64,000 bases of DNA from Solenopsis invicta (GCF_016802725.1 NC_052675.1:7155622-7219621); one strand, 5' to 3'; shown: positions 1-11,737, numbered from the stretch's first letter. Translations and numbers: made by a program. The notes: a model not told the origin generated them from the letters alone.

Positions 1-890
1 AGGCAGGGTCAATGCTGCCGACTTCACTGAGCCGATGCCGATTCCCCCGATGAGGAGGTGAATCTTCTCTTTGGTGGATAAGTCGAGGCGGTTCATCAGG
101 GCCAGTTTGGCTATGCCGTAGTCGTGAAATAATTCTTTCGCGTGTTGCCACTTCTTTCCTTGGGCTGTTTGGAGTTGCTTGTAGGCAAATTCGTTACTCT
201 CAAACATGAGCGACAGCTCATTTTTCAGAGCGTGCCACGACTCCAGCGCTTCTCCTTCCACGGAGTCGTACCAATTCTTGACTCCGCTTCTAAACCGGCT
301 GGAGGCTGCTAACAGCAGGACCCCGTCCGTGGCCCCGTGGATCCGCCCGACGTGATCCACGCGTCTGATACAGGTGGCGACGTTTTCTTCCCTGGAGCCG
401 GCAAACTCCGGTATTTGCGTCGCCAGGCACTGGACCACGTTGCCTCGGGGGGAGACGGTCCAAGCGATCGCCCTCTTCTCGGGGTCTCCGTGGAGGACCC
501 GAACGACGACTGCTCGCGCTCCGGCGGCAGTACGGACCGCACGCCGCTGGGCGCACCAGTGTTCTGCACTGGCCCTTCTGCTGGGCTCAGGCGCTCCAGG
601 ACGAGCGCCATGAATTGCTGCTGCTGGAGCAGCATGTCGCGGTGCTGCTGTTTCATTGTCTCGGCCAGCAGCTCGACCGATTGGCGCAGCTGCTCCGTTA
701 TTGCACCATCTTCCTCGACTTCTGTTCCGTGGCTCGTCGCTCCTCCGTTAGCGGTGGAGCCGTGTCTCTCCCTGTGGGAGAGTATTGTCTCGATCAACGC
801 CGCTCGGTCCGGCGTGAAGGGGATGCCTGCGGCTATGGCCTCCTTCTGTAGCGCCTCCATTGGCGCGGTGTCCAGCTGTTCCCGGTTCAT
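1..890 (-). pseudogene. gag: Gypsy-type gag, frameshifted and truncated by the window edge
   Basis: The frame opens at 890 with a Met followed by a SAP-like N-terminal segment (about residues 5-45) and a Gln-rich coiled stretch (QQQQ). Near 480-560 the coding signal moves to another frame. From about 520 down to base 1 that second frame is open and reads as a capsid-type region, with NWYDSVEGEALESWHALK and the ending GIGSVKSAALTLP. The first frame instead drifts into non-gag sequence and stops at 309. One indel therefore separates the N-terminal and capsid parts. Gag packages the element RNA in cytoplasmic particles. The protein continues beyond the window. Confidence 0.65.
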
Positions 891-1264
891 TGTAGCAGCG
901 CTCGACAGTCTTCGCCACCGACACTCTCGACACGGCGAAATATACGTTGCTCACGGGTAACCACGACCGGCCGACACACTCTTCGACTCGACTTCTGTAG
1001 TCCGCCGTGCCGGCGATCACGCAGCGCACACGTGTCACCCCGGCGAAAAATGCGCGCGCGCTCGCGAAACGTGCTCCTCTCGGTTACTTTTCCGGAGCGC
1101 CGCGCCTGAACGACTCGACGACGGCTTAGTGACCGACCTCCGTCTGCTCCGAAGAACGTCTAGGTCGCTTTTCCCGCCACCGGTACCAATTCCTTCTCGG
1201 AGCAGCACCTCGCGAAATGTCTTCACTCGACTCCGACACGCGGGCGTTATCCCACTTCTGATGC
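891..1264 (-). other. Untranslated leader between LTR and gag
   Basis: About 370 bp with no supported gene. Directly after the LTR end the minus strand reads GCATCAGAAGTGGGATAAC, which sits where a primer-binding site is expected; I could not match it to a named tRNA. The short ORFs here have no domain support. Confidence 0.4.
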
Positions 1265-1927
1265 TGTAAGTTTCTCTTTTTGAACTTCGTTTTCGCGCCC
1301 GGATCGCTCTCCTCTATTCGAGACGACCGCGCATATCGACCAATCTGATTGATTGGTCGACCACCTCACTCCGAAATCCCGGAGTAACGAACAGCGGGGA
1401 ACACTCTTAAGGGCCTCGCACATGAAATGCATAACAGAGCATAAGCGTAGCATAAGGCCTCTGGACCAATGGGAATCTTATGTAAATCAATATGGCGACT
1501 TTATGCTGGATACTCATTGGTCTATCGGTCTTATGTTGTGCTTATGTTATGTTATGTATTTCATGTGCGAGGCCCTTTAGTTCCGTCGGCGTTGGAGCAA
1601 CACGCTCCTTTCGCGAGAGTCCTGTCGAGTTGAGGGTCGTGATATTAAGTCTGTAAGCGTAACGTTTGTAAGATCTCGTCCGAATAAACGGGAGTGATTC
1701 TGAAGTGTGTGTCGATCAGTTGCCTGTCCCTTTTCCCGAGCATCCGATAACGGGAGGGAGCCGGCTTGCCATCTTGACAGTAGAGCACGCGGTCTCGCTC
1801 GCGAACCGGAGTAGCGCGAGTGCGGGGTGTCCGCTGCCGTGTCGTCGTCGTCGTGAGTAGCGCGGTCGTCTCGAATAGAGGAGAGCGATCCGGGCGCGAA
1901 AACGAAGTTCAAAAAGAGAAACTTACA
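1265..1927 (-). repeat. Candidate LTR with 67-bp perfect inverted ends
   Basis: The block begins TGTAAG and ends CTTACA, giving the TG...CA ends of an LTR. Bases 1265-1331 and 1861-1927 are perfect reverse complements over 67 bp. A MITE (1410-1576 plus TSD) sits inside; without it the block is about 490 bp. Its position just upstream of gag supports an LTR. Inverted ends this long are unusual for an LTR, so a foldback element is the alternative. No TSD is apparent. Confidence 0.5.
1410..1576. mobile_element. Harbinger-type MITE, 167 bp
   Basis: Terminal inverted repeats of 25 bp start AGGGCCTCGCACATGAAAT with one mismatch between arms. The element is flanked by TTA at 1407-1409 and 1577-1579. 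A 3-bp TTA duplication is the signature of PIF/Harbinger transposition. There is no coding capacity; it is non-autonomous. Confidence 0.75.
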
Positions 1928-2215
1928 ATACATTCAACTATATAATATCTTATATATATGATGATGAGGAAGAAGAAATAGAATTTTGCTTAATGAGTTA
2001 TGAATCAAAGAAAACGAAGAACGCCTAAAATTGAAGGTTATGTAGAATGTATTATCCCATCTCTCACTGCTATGGAATTCAAGAGTCATTTCAGGTAAAG
2101 TCATAATTTTAATTTATTTTTTCTCGCGTAGCAGAAACAAAGAAAGTTAATGATAATAATTCCTTTTTATTGTCAATTGATATATCATGTTTAAACATGT
2201 ATGAACACAAATACG
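1928..2215. other. Junction between the Gypsy LTR and the BEL remnant
   Basis: AT-rich sequence. BEL homology stops near 2216 in the middle of the post-integrase region and no 3' BEL LTR follows, so this stretch is foreign to the BEL element. It holds the short exon-like fragment at 1960-2094. Confidence 0.4.
1960..2094 (+). pseudogene. Possible Harbinger-transposase exon fragment
   Basis: Two plus-strand frames joined by one shift read an acidic start (DDEEEEIEF) and then PKIEGYVECIIPSLTAMEFK, ending at a GTAAAG donor-like site at 2095. The wording resembles the N-terminal part of insect HARBI1-like nucleases, recalled from family knowledge and not searched. It is short and frameshifted, so it is at best a relic. 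Confidence 0.25.
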
Positions 2216-3803
2216 GCCCTAGATGAGTTTCCTGGACGCGACCCAGAACCCACTGCATTAGCGCTAAATTTTGTTGTCTTACTAGCACCATTTGATTTGG
2301 TGATAATTGCGCTCCCTTGCTACTCCTCCACTTAGTGCGTTCCTGCAAGGAATGGAGGTACTCTGTACTCCACCGCTGCCAAAAGTGCTGTCGAAGCTGC
2401 TCTACCCTTTGCCAGCGCACGAGGCGATTCTCAGGAACGTTGCTTAGGTCGCTGTAAGGGAAACTGTTTAGAGCCGTGCCGACCAGAAAATGACCCGGTG
2501 TGATATATTCTAAGTCGTTTGGATCCGAACTCAAAGGCGTGATAAGGCGCGAATTTAAAATCGCCTCGATTTCACAGAGTAAAGTCTGCATCTCTTCGAA
2601 TGTCAAGTGAGCATTGCCTATGATTCGAGCCATGTGAAACTTCGCAGACTTAACTGCTGCCTCCCAAAGCCCGCCGAAATGAGGGGTGTTAGGAGGTATA
2701 AAACTCCAAGAAATTTCCTGATCATAGAGGAATCGCTTAATATCCGATTGTATTTGTTGCTTGTTATAAATTTTGTAGAATTCACTAAGTCGGTTTTGTG
2801 CGCCTACGAAGGTGGTTCCATTATCAGAAAACATATGAGCCGGCCTCCCCCTTCGCGAGATAAATCGCCTGAATGCTCCAAAGAAAGCTTCGGTCGTGAG
2901 ATCACTTACGAGCTCAATGTGAACCGCCTTCGTAGTAAAGCACACAAATATCGCTAGATAGATGCTTTGTGATTTCGCAAATTTTTTCTCTTTCCCTCTC
3001 GCAAGATCATCGGCCCTGCGTAGTCGATTCCGCAGCGAGAGAACGGTCGGGATACCGTAACTCGGCTCCCCGGAAGCGAGCCCATGACGGCCTCCGATTG
3101 ACGTGGTTTGGCTTTAAAGCACGTAATACAGTTTTGAACGATTTTTCGGGTTGTTGATCGTATTGCCAACGGCCAATATCGCTGTCTAACGGCCGTCATG
3201 GTGGCCTGCGTCCCTGCGTGCAAGTTGCGAACATGCTCATGCTCTATTATAAGTCTAGTTAAATTGTCGCTGCGTGGCAGTAATATCGGATGACACGTGT
3301 CGAAAGATATGTTAACATTTTTTAATCTGCCACCGACCCGCATTAAACCTGCCTCGTCCATAAATGGAGACAACGATAGTAAATTACTTGAGAAACTAAT
3401 GTTGCTCTCACCGCTCAAAGCTCTATATTCATTGACGAATGTCTGTTTCTGTATGGCTCGACACATGATAGAGAGTGCGAGTAACTTCTTGTCTGGGGAT
3501 ACCAAGCGAATAGGCTGGTCCGGACGCCGATTTCTCCGAAATCGCAAACAATATGCCACAATACGGCTTATCTTATTGAGATTGGAGAACTTGTTTGTTA
3601 ATTTGCTAACGATACACTCACTAATGACGGATGCGATCGCAACGGTCTTCCTTCTTTCCGGCATATCCTCGTCCATGTGAACGAAACTGCTACTCGGCCA
3701 GAGATTATCATCGAGCTGGAGGAAGTCGGGGCCGCGCCACCATTTAGACTCGGCGATTAATTCCATAGGACTTACGTCGCGGGAGAGAATGTCAGCGGAA
3801 TTA

Positions 3804-5120
3804 CCCTATGATCAGAAAGTACCGGAAATTTTTTATTTAAAAGTACCGCGCATGCGGGAACCGGTTTATTTTTTTTTCTTATGTTGGTACGACCTTAAGA
3901 CGCACATCTGTCAGGTTTTAGTGCCATCCGATCATTAGTGTCTGCCTGGCGTTTGTTTACATCAGTCAACTTTTTTCATTTTGCCGCATTTTACCATGAA
4001 TAATTTTGTTGAACAAAGAGTTTGTTTGAAATTTTGTGTTGCGAACGAAATTTCGTGTGCCGATGCACTGAAAATGTTGCAAAAAGCATTTTGCGAATCT
4101 GCTCTATCAAAAACAAGAGCATACGAGTGGTATAAAGACTTTAAAAGTGGTCGTACAGTGGTGGAAGATTTCCCTCGTTCCGGACGTCCATCGACGTCGA
4201 ACACCGATGAAAACATGAAGAAAGTGAAAGAAATGGTGCTTGAAAATCGTCATACCAGCTTAAGAGAGATGTCTAGTGAACTTGGCATTGCATATGGAAC
4301 GGCACAGCATATTGTGGTTGATGTTTTGGGTATGAGACGCGTGGCAGCCAGGCTCGTTCCGAAGGATCTGAATTTCTTGCAAAAACACCACCGAAAGACA
4401 GTTGCTGAAGAGATGATTTCTGAAGCCCAAAGTGATCCAACCTTCATGAAACGGATAATTACGGGCGACGAGACATGGGTCTATGAATTTGACATGGAAA
4501 CAAAGCAACAATCGTCCGAGTGGCGCTTCGAAGACGAGCCGAAACCGAAAAAACCGCGTCAAAGCCGCTCAAAAGTGAAGGTGATGTTGACTGTTTACTT
4601 CGATTGCCAAGGCGTTGTACACTATGAGTACCTTCCACCGGGCCAGATAGTCAACAAAGAATATTATTTATCCGTTTTGAAGCGTTTGAGAGATGCTGTA
4701 CGTCGCAAACGGCCGGAAATGTGGGCCGACAATTCTTGAATTTTGCATGATGATAACGCACCATCGCACCGAGCCCGAATTGTACTGAATTATTTGACCA
4801 AACATCAAGTAAATACCATTAAGCAAGCACCGTATTCACCTGATATGGCCCCGTGCGACTTTTTTTTGTTCCCCAAGTTGAAGTTGCCACTTCGTGGAAA
4901 GAGATTTCAGTCGATCGAGGAGATCAAAGAGAATGCGACGAGGGAACTAAAGGCTATCCCTTCGTCGGCCTACCAGGGATGCATGGAGGACTGGGTCAAG
5001 CGTTGGCACATGTGTGTTGCTTCAGATGGATCATATTTTGAAGGAGATAAAATAAATTTGCCTGAAATTTAACTCTATTTTGTTTTATTTAAAAATTCCC
5101 GGTACTTTCTGATCATAGGG
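3804..5120 (+). mobile_element. mariner element inserted in BEL pol
   Basis: Inverted repeats begin CCCTATGATCAGAAAGTACC at 3804 and close with the reverse complement at 5120. TA flanks both ends (3802-3803, 5121-5122), the Tc1/mariner TSD. At 1317 bp it is full length for mariner. It lies on the opposite strand to the BEL frame. Confidence 0.9.
3996..5072 (+). pseudogene. mariner transposase with one in-frame stop
   Basis: Frame 3996-5072 encodes a complete mariner transposase of about 358 codons except for a TGA at 4737-4739. The N-terminal HTH region (FVEQRVCLKFC...WYKDFKSG) comes first, then the first catalytic Asp in TGDETW, the second in HDDNAPSH just after the stop, and the third in SPDMAPCDFF; the last two are 34 residues apart (DD34D). 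The stop replaces the Trp codon usual before the HDNA box, a single G-to-A type change. An upstream Met at 3981 is possible, but 3996 matches the usual mariner N-terminus. The enzyme cuts and pastes the element at TA sites in the nucleus. Confidence 0.85.
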
Positions 5121-7825
5121 TATTTGACGAAGAAATGTGACGCCAGCTTCCAAGATCGGTCAATCGCTGTATCTCGCCCACTCGATTGGCAAGGAAAACA
5201 GCCCACTTCCTAGACGTTATCCAGTTTAACGTGATCGTGGAATCCGTCCAGAGAAATGTTTGAATGCGTGCGAAGCTTAATGACTCTTCCACCTTGGCTA
5301 TCAGTCTTGCCAACAGAACGGCAGCGCATAATTCCAGCTTGGGCAGAGACACGGCCTTGAGGGGAGCGATGCGAGATCTCGAACATAACAGTTCAGATTG
5401 ATATTTGCCTAGTCCAAGCTCGACGCGAATGTATACGCAAGCTCCGTAAGTTCGTTGACTAGCGTCGCAGAAACCAAGTACTTGAATGACGGTGGAGTTT
5501 GAATTTGGCTTGACACAGCGTGGAATTTGCAACTAATTGATGTCGAACAACTGTGATCTAAGTTTTGACCAACGAGAATGAATATCTCGAGGTACTGATT
5601 CATCCCAATGGACCCCGGACTGCCACAGCTCTTGTAAAATGAGTTTTGCCGTAACAATAATTGGGCCGGGGAGGCCGAGAGAATTAAACAACCTTGAAAC
5701 TTCTGATAAAATGACGCGCTTGGATACAATGCCAGGAGTAGTATTAAGCTTGCATGAAAAATGAAAGGTGTCGCTGATTTGATTCCATTGAATTCCTAGA
5801 ATAGAGAAATTACTTTGATCATCTATGCTGACTACTTCGCCATTTCTGTTGTGGACTGCTTCGAGCAATTTGCGAAAATTAGAAGTCCACTTGCTCAGCT
5901 TGAAAGAGCCTCGACGCAACAATTGAATTGTTTCATCCCGAATACGACTGACTTCCTCAATCGTATCCGCCCCTGATAGCATGTCGTCAACGTAAAAATC
6001 ACGTTGGACACAAGTGGAGCCAACAGGGTTAATATAAGAATGTTGTTCGGCCAAATGCTTGAGGCATCTGATTGCCAGGAATGATGCCAATGATGTACCG
6101 TATGTCAAAGTCGATAATTCGTACGTCTGGACATCCGAATTGGGATCGCTGCGCCAAAGAATTCTCTGCAGACTTGCTTGTGAAGGATCTACCAAAATTT
6201 GCCGGTACATTTTGATAATATCGGCAAAAATTACGTATTGAAAAATACGAAAACGCGTCAGGATGGATGCCAAATCCTGCTGAATGACTGGGCCCACCAT
6301 CAAAGCATCATTTAGAGAGATACCGCTGATTGTTTTGCAAGAAGCATCAAATACAACGCGCAACTTTGAAGACTGATCGATTACCTTGTATACGCAATGA
6401 TGAGGCAAATAAAAATTTACTGATCTTTCTTCGGGCAGTGCATTTATCAATCCGCATGTAACCCAGTGAAAGATATTCGTCAATGAATCGTGAGTATTGA
6501 AGTTTTAATTGAGGATCGCGACGAAAACGTCTTTCTAGAGAGAATAATCGTTTAAGGGCAGCGGCTCGAGAATCTGCAAGCTTACTGATGAGATGCTCCT
6601 TGACAGGGAGTTTGACAATATACCGACCTTGCGAGGTTTGTGTGACATTGCTGATGAAATGCTGTTCGCAAAAATTTTTTTCTGATGTACGAGTATCTGA
6701 AGGAATAATACTGTCGTTCAATTGCCAAAAACGATTCAACTGCTCATGTAATTGAGTATCTGTTACTGAAGCGTGAAGAGATTGCACCCTTGAAGGCAAA
6801 AAGCGAGGCCTCCCAATCGCCCTGCTAAAATCCAGCCCAGCCGCGTCTTTTGTAATATGGGATGATCTCGTGTGGCCTTGATCCAATACACAATAGCTCC
6901 CAGAATAAGTCATTTCCTATTAGAACGTCAATTTCAGATGACACGTCAAAGTGAGGATCGGTTAGCTTTAAATTCTGGGGAATGAGGAATTTATTGCGCT
7001 TCAATGAGAATGCCGGCATTCTGTCTGTCACTTTGTCCGCGACGATGCACTCTATTGTATGTAGCTGTATATGAGTTCATGCGCGATTGCAATTTTAAAG
7101 TGACCTTTTGATTGGCTGTAGTAATCGTTCCGTTTACCCCTGAAATGGTTATGTTAGACGGACGCGAAATAATCCCGAGAGTATCTAAAAAGCGTTTCAA
7201 CATAAGATTAATTTCTGATCCGCAGTCCAGAAGTACTCGGCATGAATGAAGTGAGCCGTTTACGTCGAAGGCGTGAACGACGGCTGTTGATAGTATACTA
7301 AAGCTACTGTTAATCGAGCCCGATACATGCGCCGCTAGAACTGTGGCAGAACCGGACGGCTTGGTATCATCGGGATTTGCGTTGTGCTCAGATGTTTCCG
7401 ATGCGGAGCTGGATGAGTGTAGCAGAGTATTGTGTTTGGCTTGACAAACCCTGCAGCTACCCAAAGCACATTTATTAGCTACGTGCGACGTGGATCGTAA
7501 ACAATTCGCGCAAATCTTACGGCTACGTATTTCCGTGATTCTACGCTGAATTGGAAGAGCTAGAAATTGTTTGCAGCGGTAAATTAAATGTTCGCCACTG
7601 CAATAATTGCACTTTGGGCGTATAGTTGCTGTGCATGAGGACTGGCGTTTGGAAACTGACTGAGATGCCTTTGAAGGCGGTGCGCTAATTCCATTAGTAG
7701 CTTCGAGCATCTGACATTGGTGAGTGGTAAAATCAAAAAATTGTTGGAGTGTTGGCAATTCAGCGCCGATCAATGCCGACTGCCATTCTCTGAGCGTAAC
7801 CGCATCAAGTTTTGAGCTAAGTTTG

Positions 7826-9265
7826 TGTACACGGACCGGCATAAATGGTGTCTCTCCGCGCTGACGCTCGGCTGCCGTACACACGCGAGCTACGCGAGGC
7901 GCGCACGTACGTGTTTCGTGGCAGCGCAGCGGAGGTCGGGGTGCCGGCAGAAAGTAGTGGGGGGCGTTTCGATACCGCATCTTCCTCGCTCGACAATGGA
8001 TCGAGAGAGAAGACACGGAATCGCGGCGCTCGAGAAACTGACAGAAATGGTATCCCTTGCGCCTATACGGCTAGTATACGAGATACCGCGGTTCGTCGCG
8101 CGCTGTTGTAATTTTTAATTGCATAAAGAAATTTACTCGGATACGAATATTTGTTTGAAAAATAATGTAAGTAGAATTACGATTTTTAATAATAAATTAA
8201 AATTATGTCATCACGGCAATACAGCACTTATACGAAGAAAAAAATTTTCTTCATCTAAGCAAATTATGTTAGTTTAAGATTATAAATTCTTCCAAGAAGA
8301 TTTTATATTGTTGCTTATATATGAAACAATGAATTGTTGAATTGACATTTAATTTTTTTCTGTACAATAATAAATTAAAATTATGTCATCACGGCAATAT
8401 ATTTTAGCTTCAATTTGTAGGACTATTACTTTACGTAGAGATATAATTTTAATTAATTAATGAATGTAAATCTCTTTACTTATTAAAATAATCTGTATTA
8501 GAAAATAATTTTAATTCGATTAATTTATAGATATGTTAACATTATCGGGCAAGCCAGTTTACTTTGTAATTGAGGTAAAACAATACTCGGAGAAGTGACA
8601 GACTTCTTTATATTTTGACGTTACAAATTACTGTACAAAATTTAAGAAAAATCAGACGTTCATTTGGCTCCTCTCTCAGAGTATTGTTTTACGCCAATTA
8701 CAAAGTAAACTAGCTTGCCCGATAATGTCTATAAATTAATCAAATGGTTAATTTAATAATTCATTGTTTCATATATAAGCAACAATATAAAATCTTCTTG
8801 GAAGAATTTATAATCTTAAACTGACATAATTTGCTTAGATGAAGAAAATTTTTCTCTTCGTGTAAGTGCTGTATTGCCGTGATGACATAATTTTAATTTA
8901 TTATTAAAAATCGTAATTCTATTAACATTATTTTTCAAACGAATATTCGTATCCGAGTAAATTTCTTTATACAATTAAAAATTACAACAGTGCGCGACGA
9001 CCCGCGGTATTCCATATACCGGCCGTATAGGCGCAAGGGATACCATTTCTGTCAGTTTCTCGAGCGCCGCGATTCCGTGTCTTCTCTCTCGATCCATTGT
9101 CGAGCGAGGAAGATGCGGTATCGAAACGCCCCCCACTACTTTCTGCCAGCACCCCAACCTCCGCCGCGCTGCCGCGAAACACGTACGTGCGCGCCTCGCG
9201 TAGCTCGCATGTGTGCGGCAGCCGAGCGTCAGCGCGGAGAGACACCATTTATGCCGGTGCGTGTA
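7826..9265. mobile_element. Non-autonomous DNA element with arms of about 530 bp
   Basis: The left arm from about 7830 and the right arm ending near 9260 are reverse complements for roughly 530 bp, starting near ACCGGCATAAATGGTGTCTC. It interrupts the BEL gag frame, and the sequence TGTAC of the target occurs on both sides. The left arm has a duplicated segment of about 180 bp (8188-8400). Short ORFs in the arms mirror each other and have no known domain. A shorter relative lies at 33451-34052. The superfamily is unassigned. Confidence 0.75.
8539..8728. mobile_element. 190-bp MITE or hairpin core inside the long-inverted-repeat element
   Basis: Ends match as reverse complements for about 47 bp, beginning ACATTATCGGGCAAGC and ending GCTTGCCCGATAATGT. 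It sits between the two big arms, so it may be an insert or the natural centre; the relative at 33451-34052 lacks it, which favours an insert. Confidence 0.6.
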
Positions 9266-9301
9266 CGAGCAGGTCGTCCCAATGAGAAGTCGGACGTCTT
9301 A

Positions 9302-9483
9302 GCGGGGATTCACACCTTGGCGGAAAAGTAGAAAGCAGAAAGCAGAGAGCCAATTAAAACTTTTGCTGGTAGTATATAGTTTCAAAATTCTGCTACAGAC
9401 TGTACCTGTTTACTACCAGCGCGAGTTCTGATTGGATCTCTGCTTTCTGCTTTCTGCTTTTCCGCCAAGATGTGAATTCTCCC
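9302..9483. mobile_element. Harbinger-type MITE, 182 bp, in BEL gag
   Basis: Arms of about 50 bp contain TTGGCGGAAAAG followed by AGAAAGCAGAAAGCAGAGA and its reverse complement. TTA occurs at 9299-9301 and 9484-9486. It is non-coding. Confidence 0.7.
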
Positions 9484-10126
9484 TTAGAGCGTGGAGAGCA
9501 TGCAAATATTTTGCGGCACCGTCCGCAATTTTTCTTAACTCCAAGTGGTTTTCCTTCGCCATAGATGGCAATTCCATTAATGCTTTTATATGATTTTGAA
9601 CAATGACTCTTTTGTTATCGTATCGATGCTTTAGGAGGATATTGAAATTTTTGAATGTTATTTAGGGTAACGTTGGAATGTATGACCGATACAAAAGTGT
9701 CATAGAAGGGAAACCACTCGTCGTATTTCCCGGAAAATGTAGGCAGATTTAATTTAGGAAGGCGGACGTGCGTGATCGATTCAGCTGTATCGCGAGAACT
9801 TATCGAGACCGGAGAGGATGGACCCGGCGTACGCGTCGCCGACATGGCCTTTACGACTAATTCGCGAGGCTTAGATGATAACGCATAAAATTGGTCCTCG
9901 AATGCCACGCGATCGACAGTCTCCGATTCATCGGCAAGCTCTATTCGCGTTTGTACCCTATCATACTCCATCCAATAATGGTCTAGCTTTATTTTTTGTT
10001 CCTCGAGTTGAGCGATTATTGACAGAGAAATTGCGACTACTGGTCTACATATGTCTTAATTCGTGTACACGAACCTTTAATGATGGAGCGCTGTTTCTTG
10101 AGCGCGGCGATATCTTTGTTCGGCAT

Positions 10127-11589
10127 AGTGAAATGAAAGACGCACGCGATGCAAAATAAAAGAGAAACGACTTGGTCGGCAACAGCAATAACAACAGTTT
10201 CCCTTACCTTACTAAATTATTAATTAATAATTAATGGAAGGGCCGAAAGGTTCTCCCCGTGGATGACGTCGTCGTCTGAGACGGCCTCCTGGTGAATGCG
10301 CAGATTGTCGGGATGTCCGTTACTGGCTGCGTGCAACGCCGACCGCTGAATGTCCGTGCCTCTTTACTCGATACATGCGACGTCGATCGCTGAGAGCCCG
10401 TGCCGCTGCGTGAAGATATGCCGATCGCTAGACGCCGCTGAAGAATCGTCGTCAGCTTCTGGGAGGCCTCCCTGGAGAAACGTACTCCGATCGTCCAGAT
10501 GCCTGCTTCCCGATGCTGTGAACCGCAGCTGCGCTCAGGAAACGCCGGCCGCCTCGAATGTGCGTTCGGCCGGAAGAGTTGTATTTGCTGCAGTATACGT
10601 TTGACTGCGATGTCGTTTAGCCGTGAATTTCTCTGACCGGAAAACGACGCTCAGGAGATCATGTCGTGTCGATGGGCAATTGACACCCGAAGCCTTGACC
10701 CGCTGGAATCCGCTGTAGCCGATGTTCTGATATTGTGCAGGATAATCCGGAGCGAAATATCCGGCTCGAAGGACCATAAAAATGTTCGATCCGAGAATGG
10801 CTCTCAAAATCTGGGGCTTGTGCCCTGTCCGCGTGTCCCGCACCAAATAATTCACAAGAAACGCGCGGTCGAGAATTGCTGGCTGATTCTTTAATTTCTT
10901 TAATAACTTTATTTAAAAACTTTGAACACACTATTTGTATCTCACAGCTTTTGCGAAAACGGGGTACAAGAATATTGACACGCTTGAAAAACTTAAATAA
11001 AAAAATGTACAGATACATCCGCACGCATCGGTGGCTGAATTATGAATAATTGTGATCGCGGAGCGCGAGAGCAGCGCAGAAATCGGAATCAAAAAGACAA
11101 TCGGAAACGCGAATATTCACCTGTCTAATACGCACGACGCTTTATGGGAATATACGCAAATGAAGGCTTGTTGCAAGGGAAAACTCGTAAGAAAAACGGA
11201 GTAGGCGATGAAAATAGGACAATCGCAAAAAATGTGATGAAAACGAATCAAACTCAAAGACGCGCAATGGAAAACGAGCGACAACGATGACGCGCGTACC
11301 AAACAATCCCGTAACCGAATAATTCACTTAACTAGCATTGAAAATATTTAGGAGAGAGCGGAGGACACCCACTGCTCCGGAGCTCTCCGACTCGTTTTTC
11401 TTTTCGACTCGAATTCCCTTTTTCTCCGACTCAATTTCACGTGCACACTTCTCGCGCTCTCGAATCTCTCTCCTCGATCCTGTTCCCCTTTCTCTCGTCA
11501 CTTGGCGCTCTGCGCCCTCGCTTCCTTTGTGACCTGTTCCGCTACTCTCCACAATTGCGCTCGCTCGATAACCGCTATACTTGCGATTC
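10127..11589 (-). other. Region expected to hold the BEL 5' LTR and leader
   Basis: No supported gene. The minus strand carries AATAAA-type signals near 10905, and the sequence sits directly upstream of the BEL gag start, so an LTR is expected between about 10230 and 11340. Without a 3' copy to compare I cannot place its ends. The short ORFs on both strands lack domains. Confidence 0.35.
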
Positions 11590-11737
11590 TCTTACAAACG
11601 GGATCCGATAACGCACGGTGCGATAGCTCACCAACTAATCATCTTGACTTACCTAACCCAACCAACGGACAAACTCTAGGCATTGGCCGCTGTGAGTGGT
11701 GTGCTATCGGTCCCGTGTGCTATCGGGATCTCCCGGT
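11590..11737. repeat. Copy 1 of a dispersed MITE of about 145 bp
   Basis: The core (TCATCTTGACTTACCTAACC) and the GATAGCACAC-type ends match 34165-34310 in reverse complement at clearly more than 80% by eye. Both copies are flanked by partly inverted ends rich in CTATCGG. It abuts the LINE fragment that follows. Confidence 0.55.

Larger units (their letters stand above)
1..1927 (-). mobile_element. Gypsy-like LTR retrotransposon, 5' part only
   Basis: Reading on the minus strand there is an LTR-like block (1927 to 1265), a leader of about 370 bp and then a gag frame that runs off the window at base 1. The order LTR, leader, gag is that of a Ty3/Gypsy element. Pol and the 3' LTR would lie outside the window. 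The gag is frameshifted and the LTR carries a MITE, so this copy is dead. Gypsy rather than BEL is inferred from the gag type; no pol is visible to confirm it. Confidence 0.6.
2216..7031 (-). pseudogene. pol: BEL/Pao pol (protease end, RT, RNase H, integrase)
   Basis: Segments in coding order: protease tail (7031-6825), linker (6913-6347), RT (6483-5533, with FADIIKMYRQILVDP and FYVDDML as the YVDD catalytic box), RNase H (5532-5122, with GFCDASQRTYGA and LWTDST), then after the mariner the integrase zinc region (3766-2954, HAGTQATM...CITC), and the integrase core with CGIDYAGP, SDNGTTFVGA and EAAVKSAKFH (2945 downward). Lesions: frame changes near 6900 and 6400, an in-frame TAG at 5533, a frameshift near 2965, and loss of the extreme C-terminus at about 2216. 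Removing the mariner restores the frame directly (ISS-N to S-ADILSRD). Pol copied and integrated the element; this copy cannot. Confidence 0.85.
2216..10126 (-). mobile_element. BEL/Pao LTR retrotransposon, decayed, 3' truncated
   Basis: Gag, protease, RT, RNase H, integrase and the post-integrase C-terminal domain follow one another on the minus strand in BEL/Pao order. Stops, frameshifts, a small deletion and three inserted elements (3804-5120, 7826-9265, 9302-9483) break it. The 3' end stops near 2216 without a recognisable LTR. A 5' LTR should lie above 10150, but I could not fix its edges. Confidence 0.85.
6991..10126 (-). pseudogene. gag: BEL/Pao gag with zinc knuckles and protease start, interrupted
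   Basis: The start codon lies at 10126-10124, opening MPNKDIAALKKQRSIIKGSC, a typical BEL gag start. The frame soon hits stops and resumes as the DUF1759-type region (9971-9632, LPKLNLPTFSGKYDEWFPFY). A small deletion near 9630 precedes LKHRYDNKRVIVQNHIKAL. The MITE at 9302-9483 and the long-inverted-repeat element at 7826-9265 then split RRPTSHWDDLL from VHKLSSKLDAV. Below 7826 come three Cys/His clusters (CNYCSGEHLIYRC, CANCLRS, CRVCQAKH) and the aspartic-protease motif LLDCGSEINLM at about 7220. Several independent lesions indicate an old copy. Confidence 0.8.

Noticed and set aside
337..960. 207-codon ORF on the plus strand
   Set aside because: It lies antisense to the Gypsy gag, whose domains are on the minus strand.
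10535..11024. Two minus-strand ORFs upstream of BEL gag
   Set aside because: They are probably in the BEL LTR; no gag, pol or host domain is seen.
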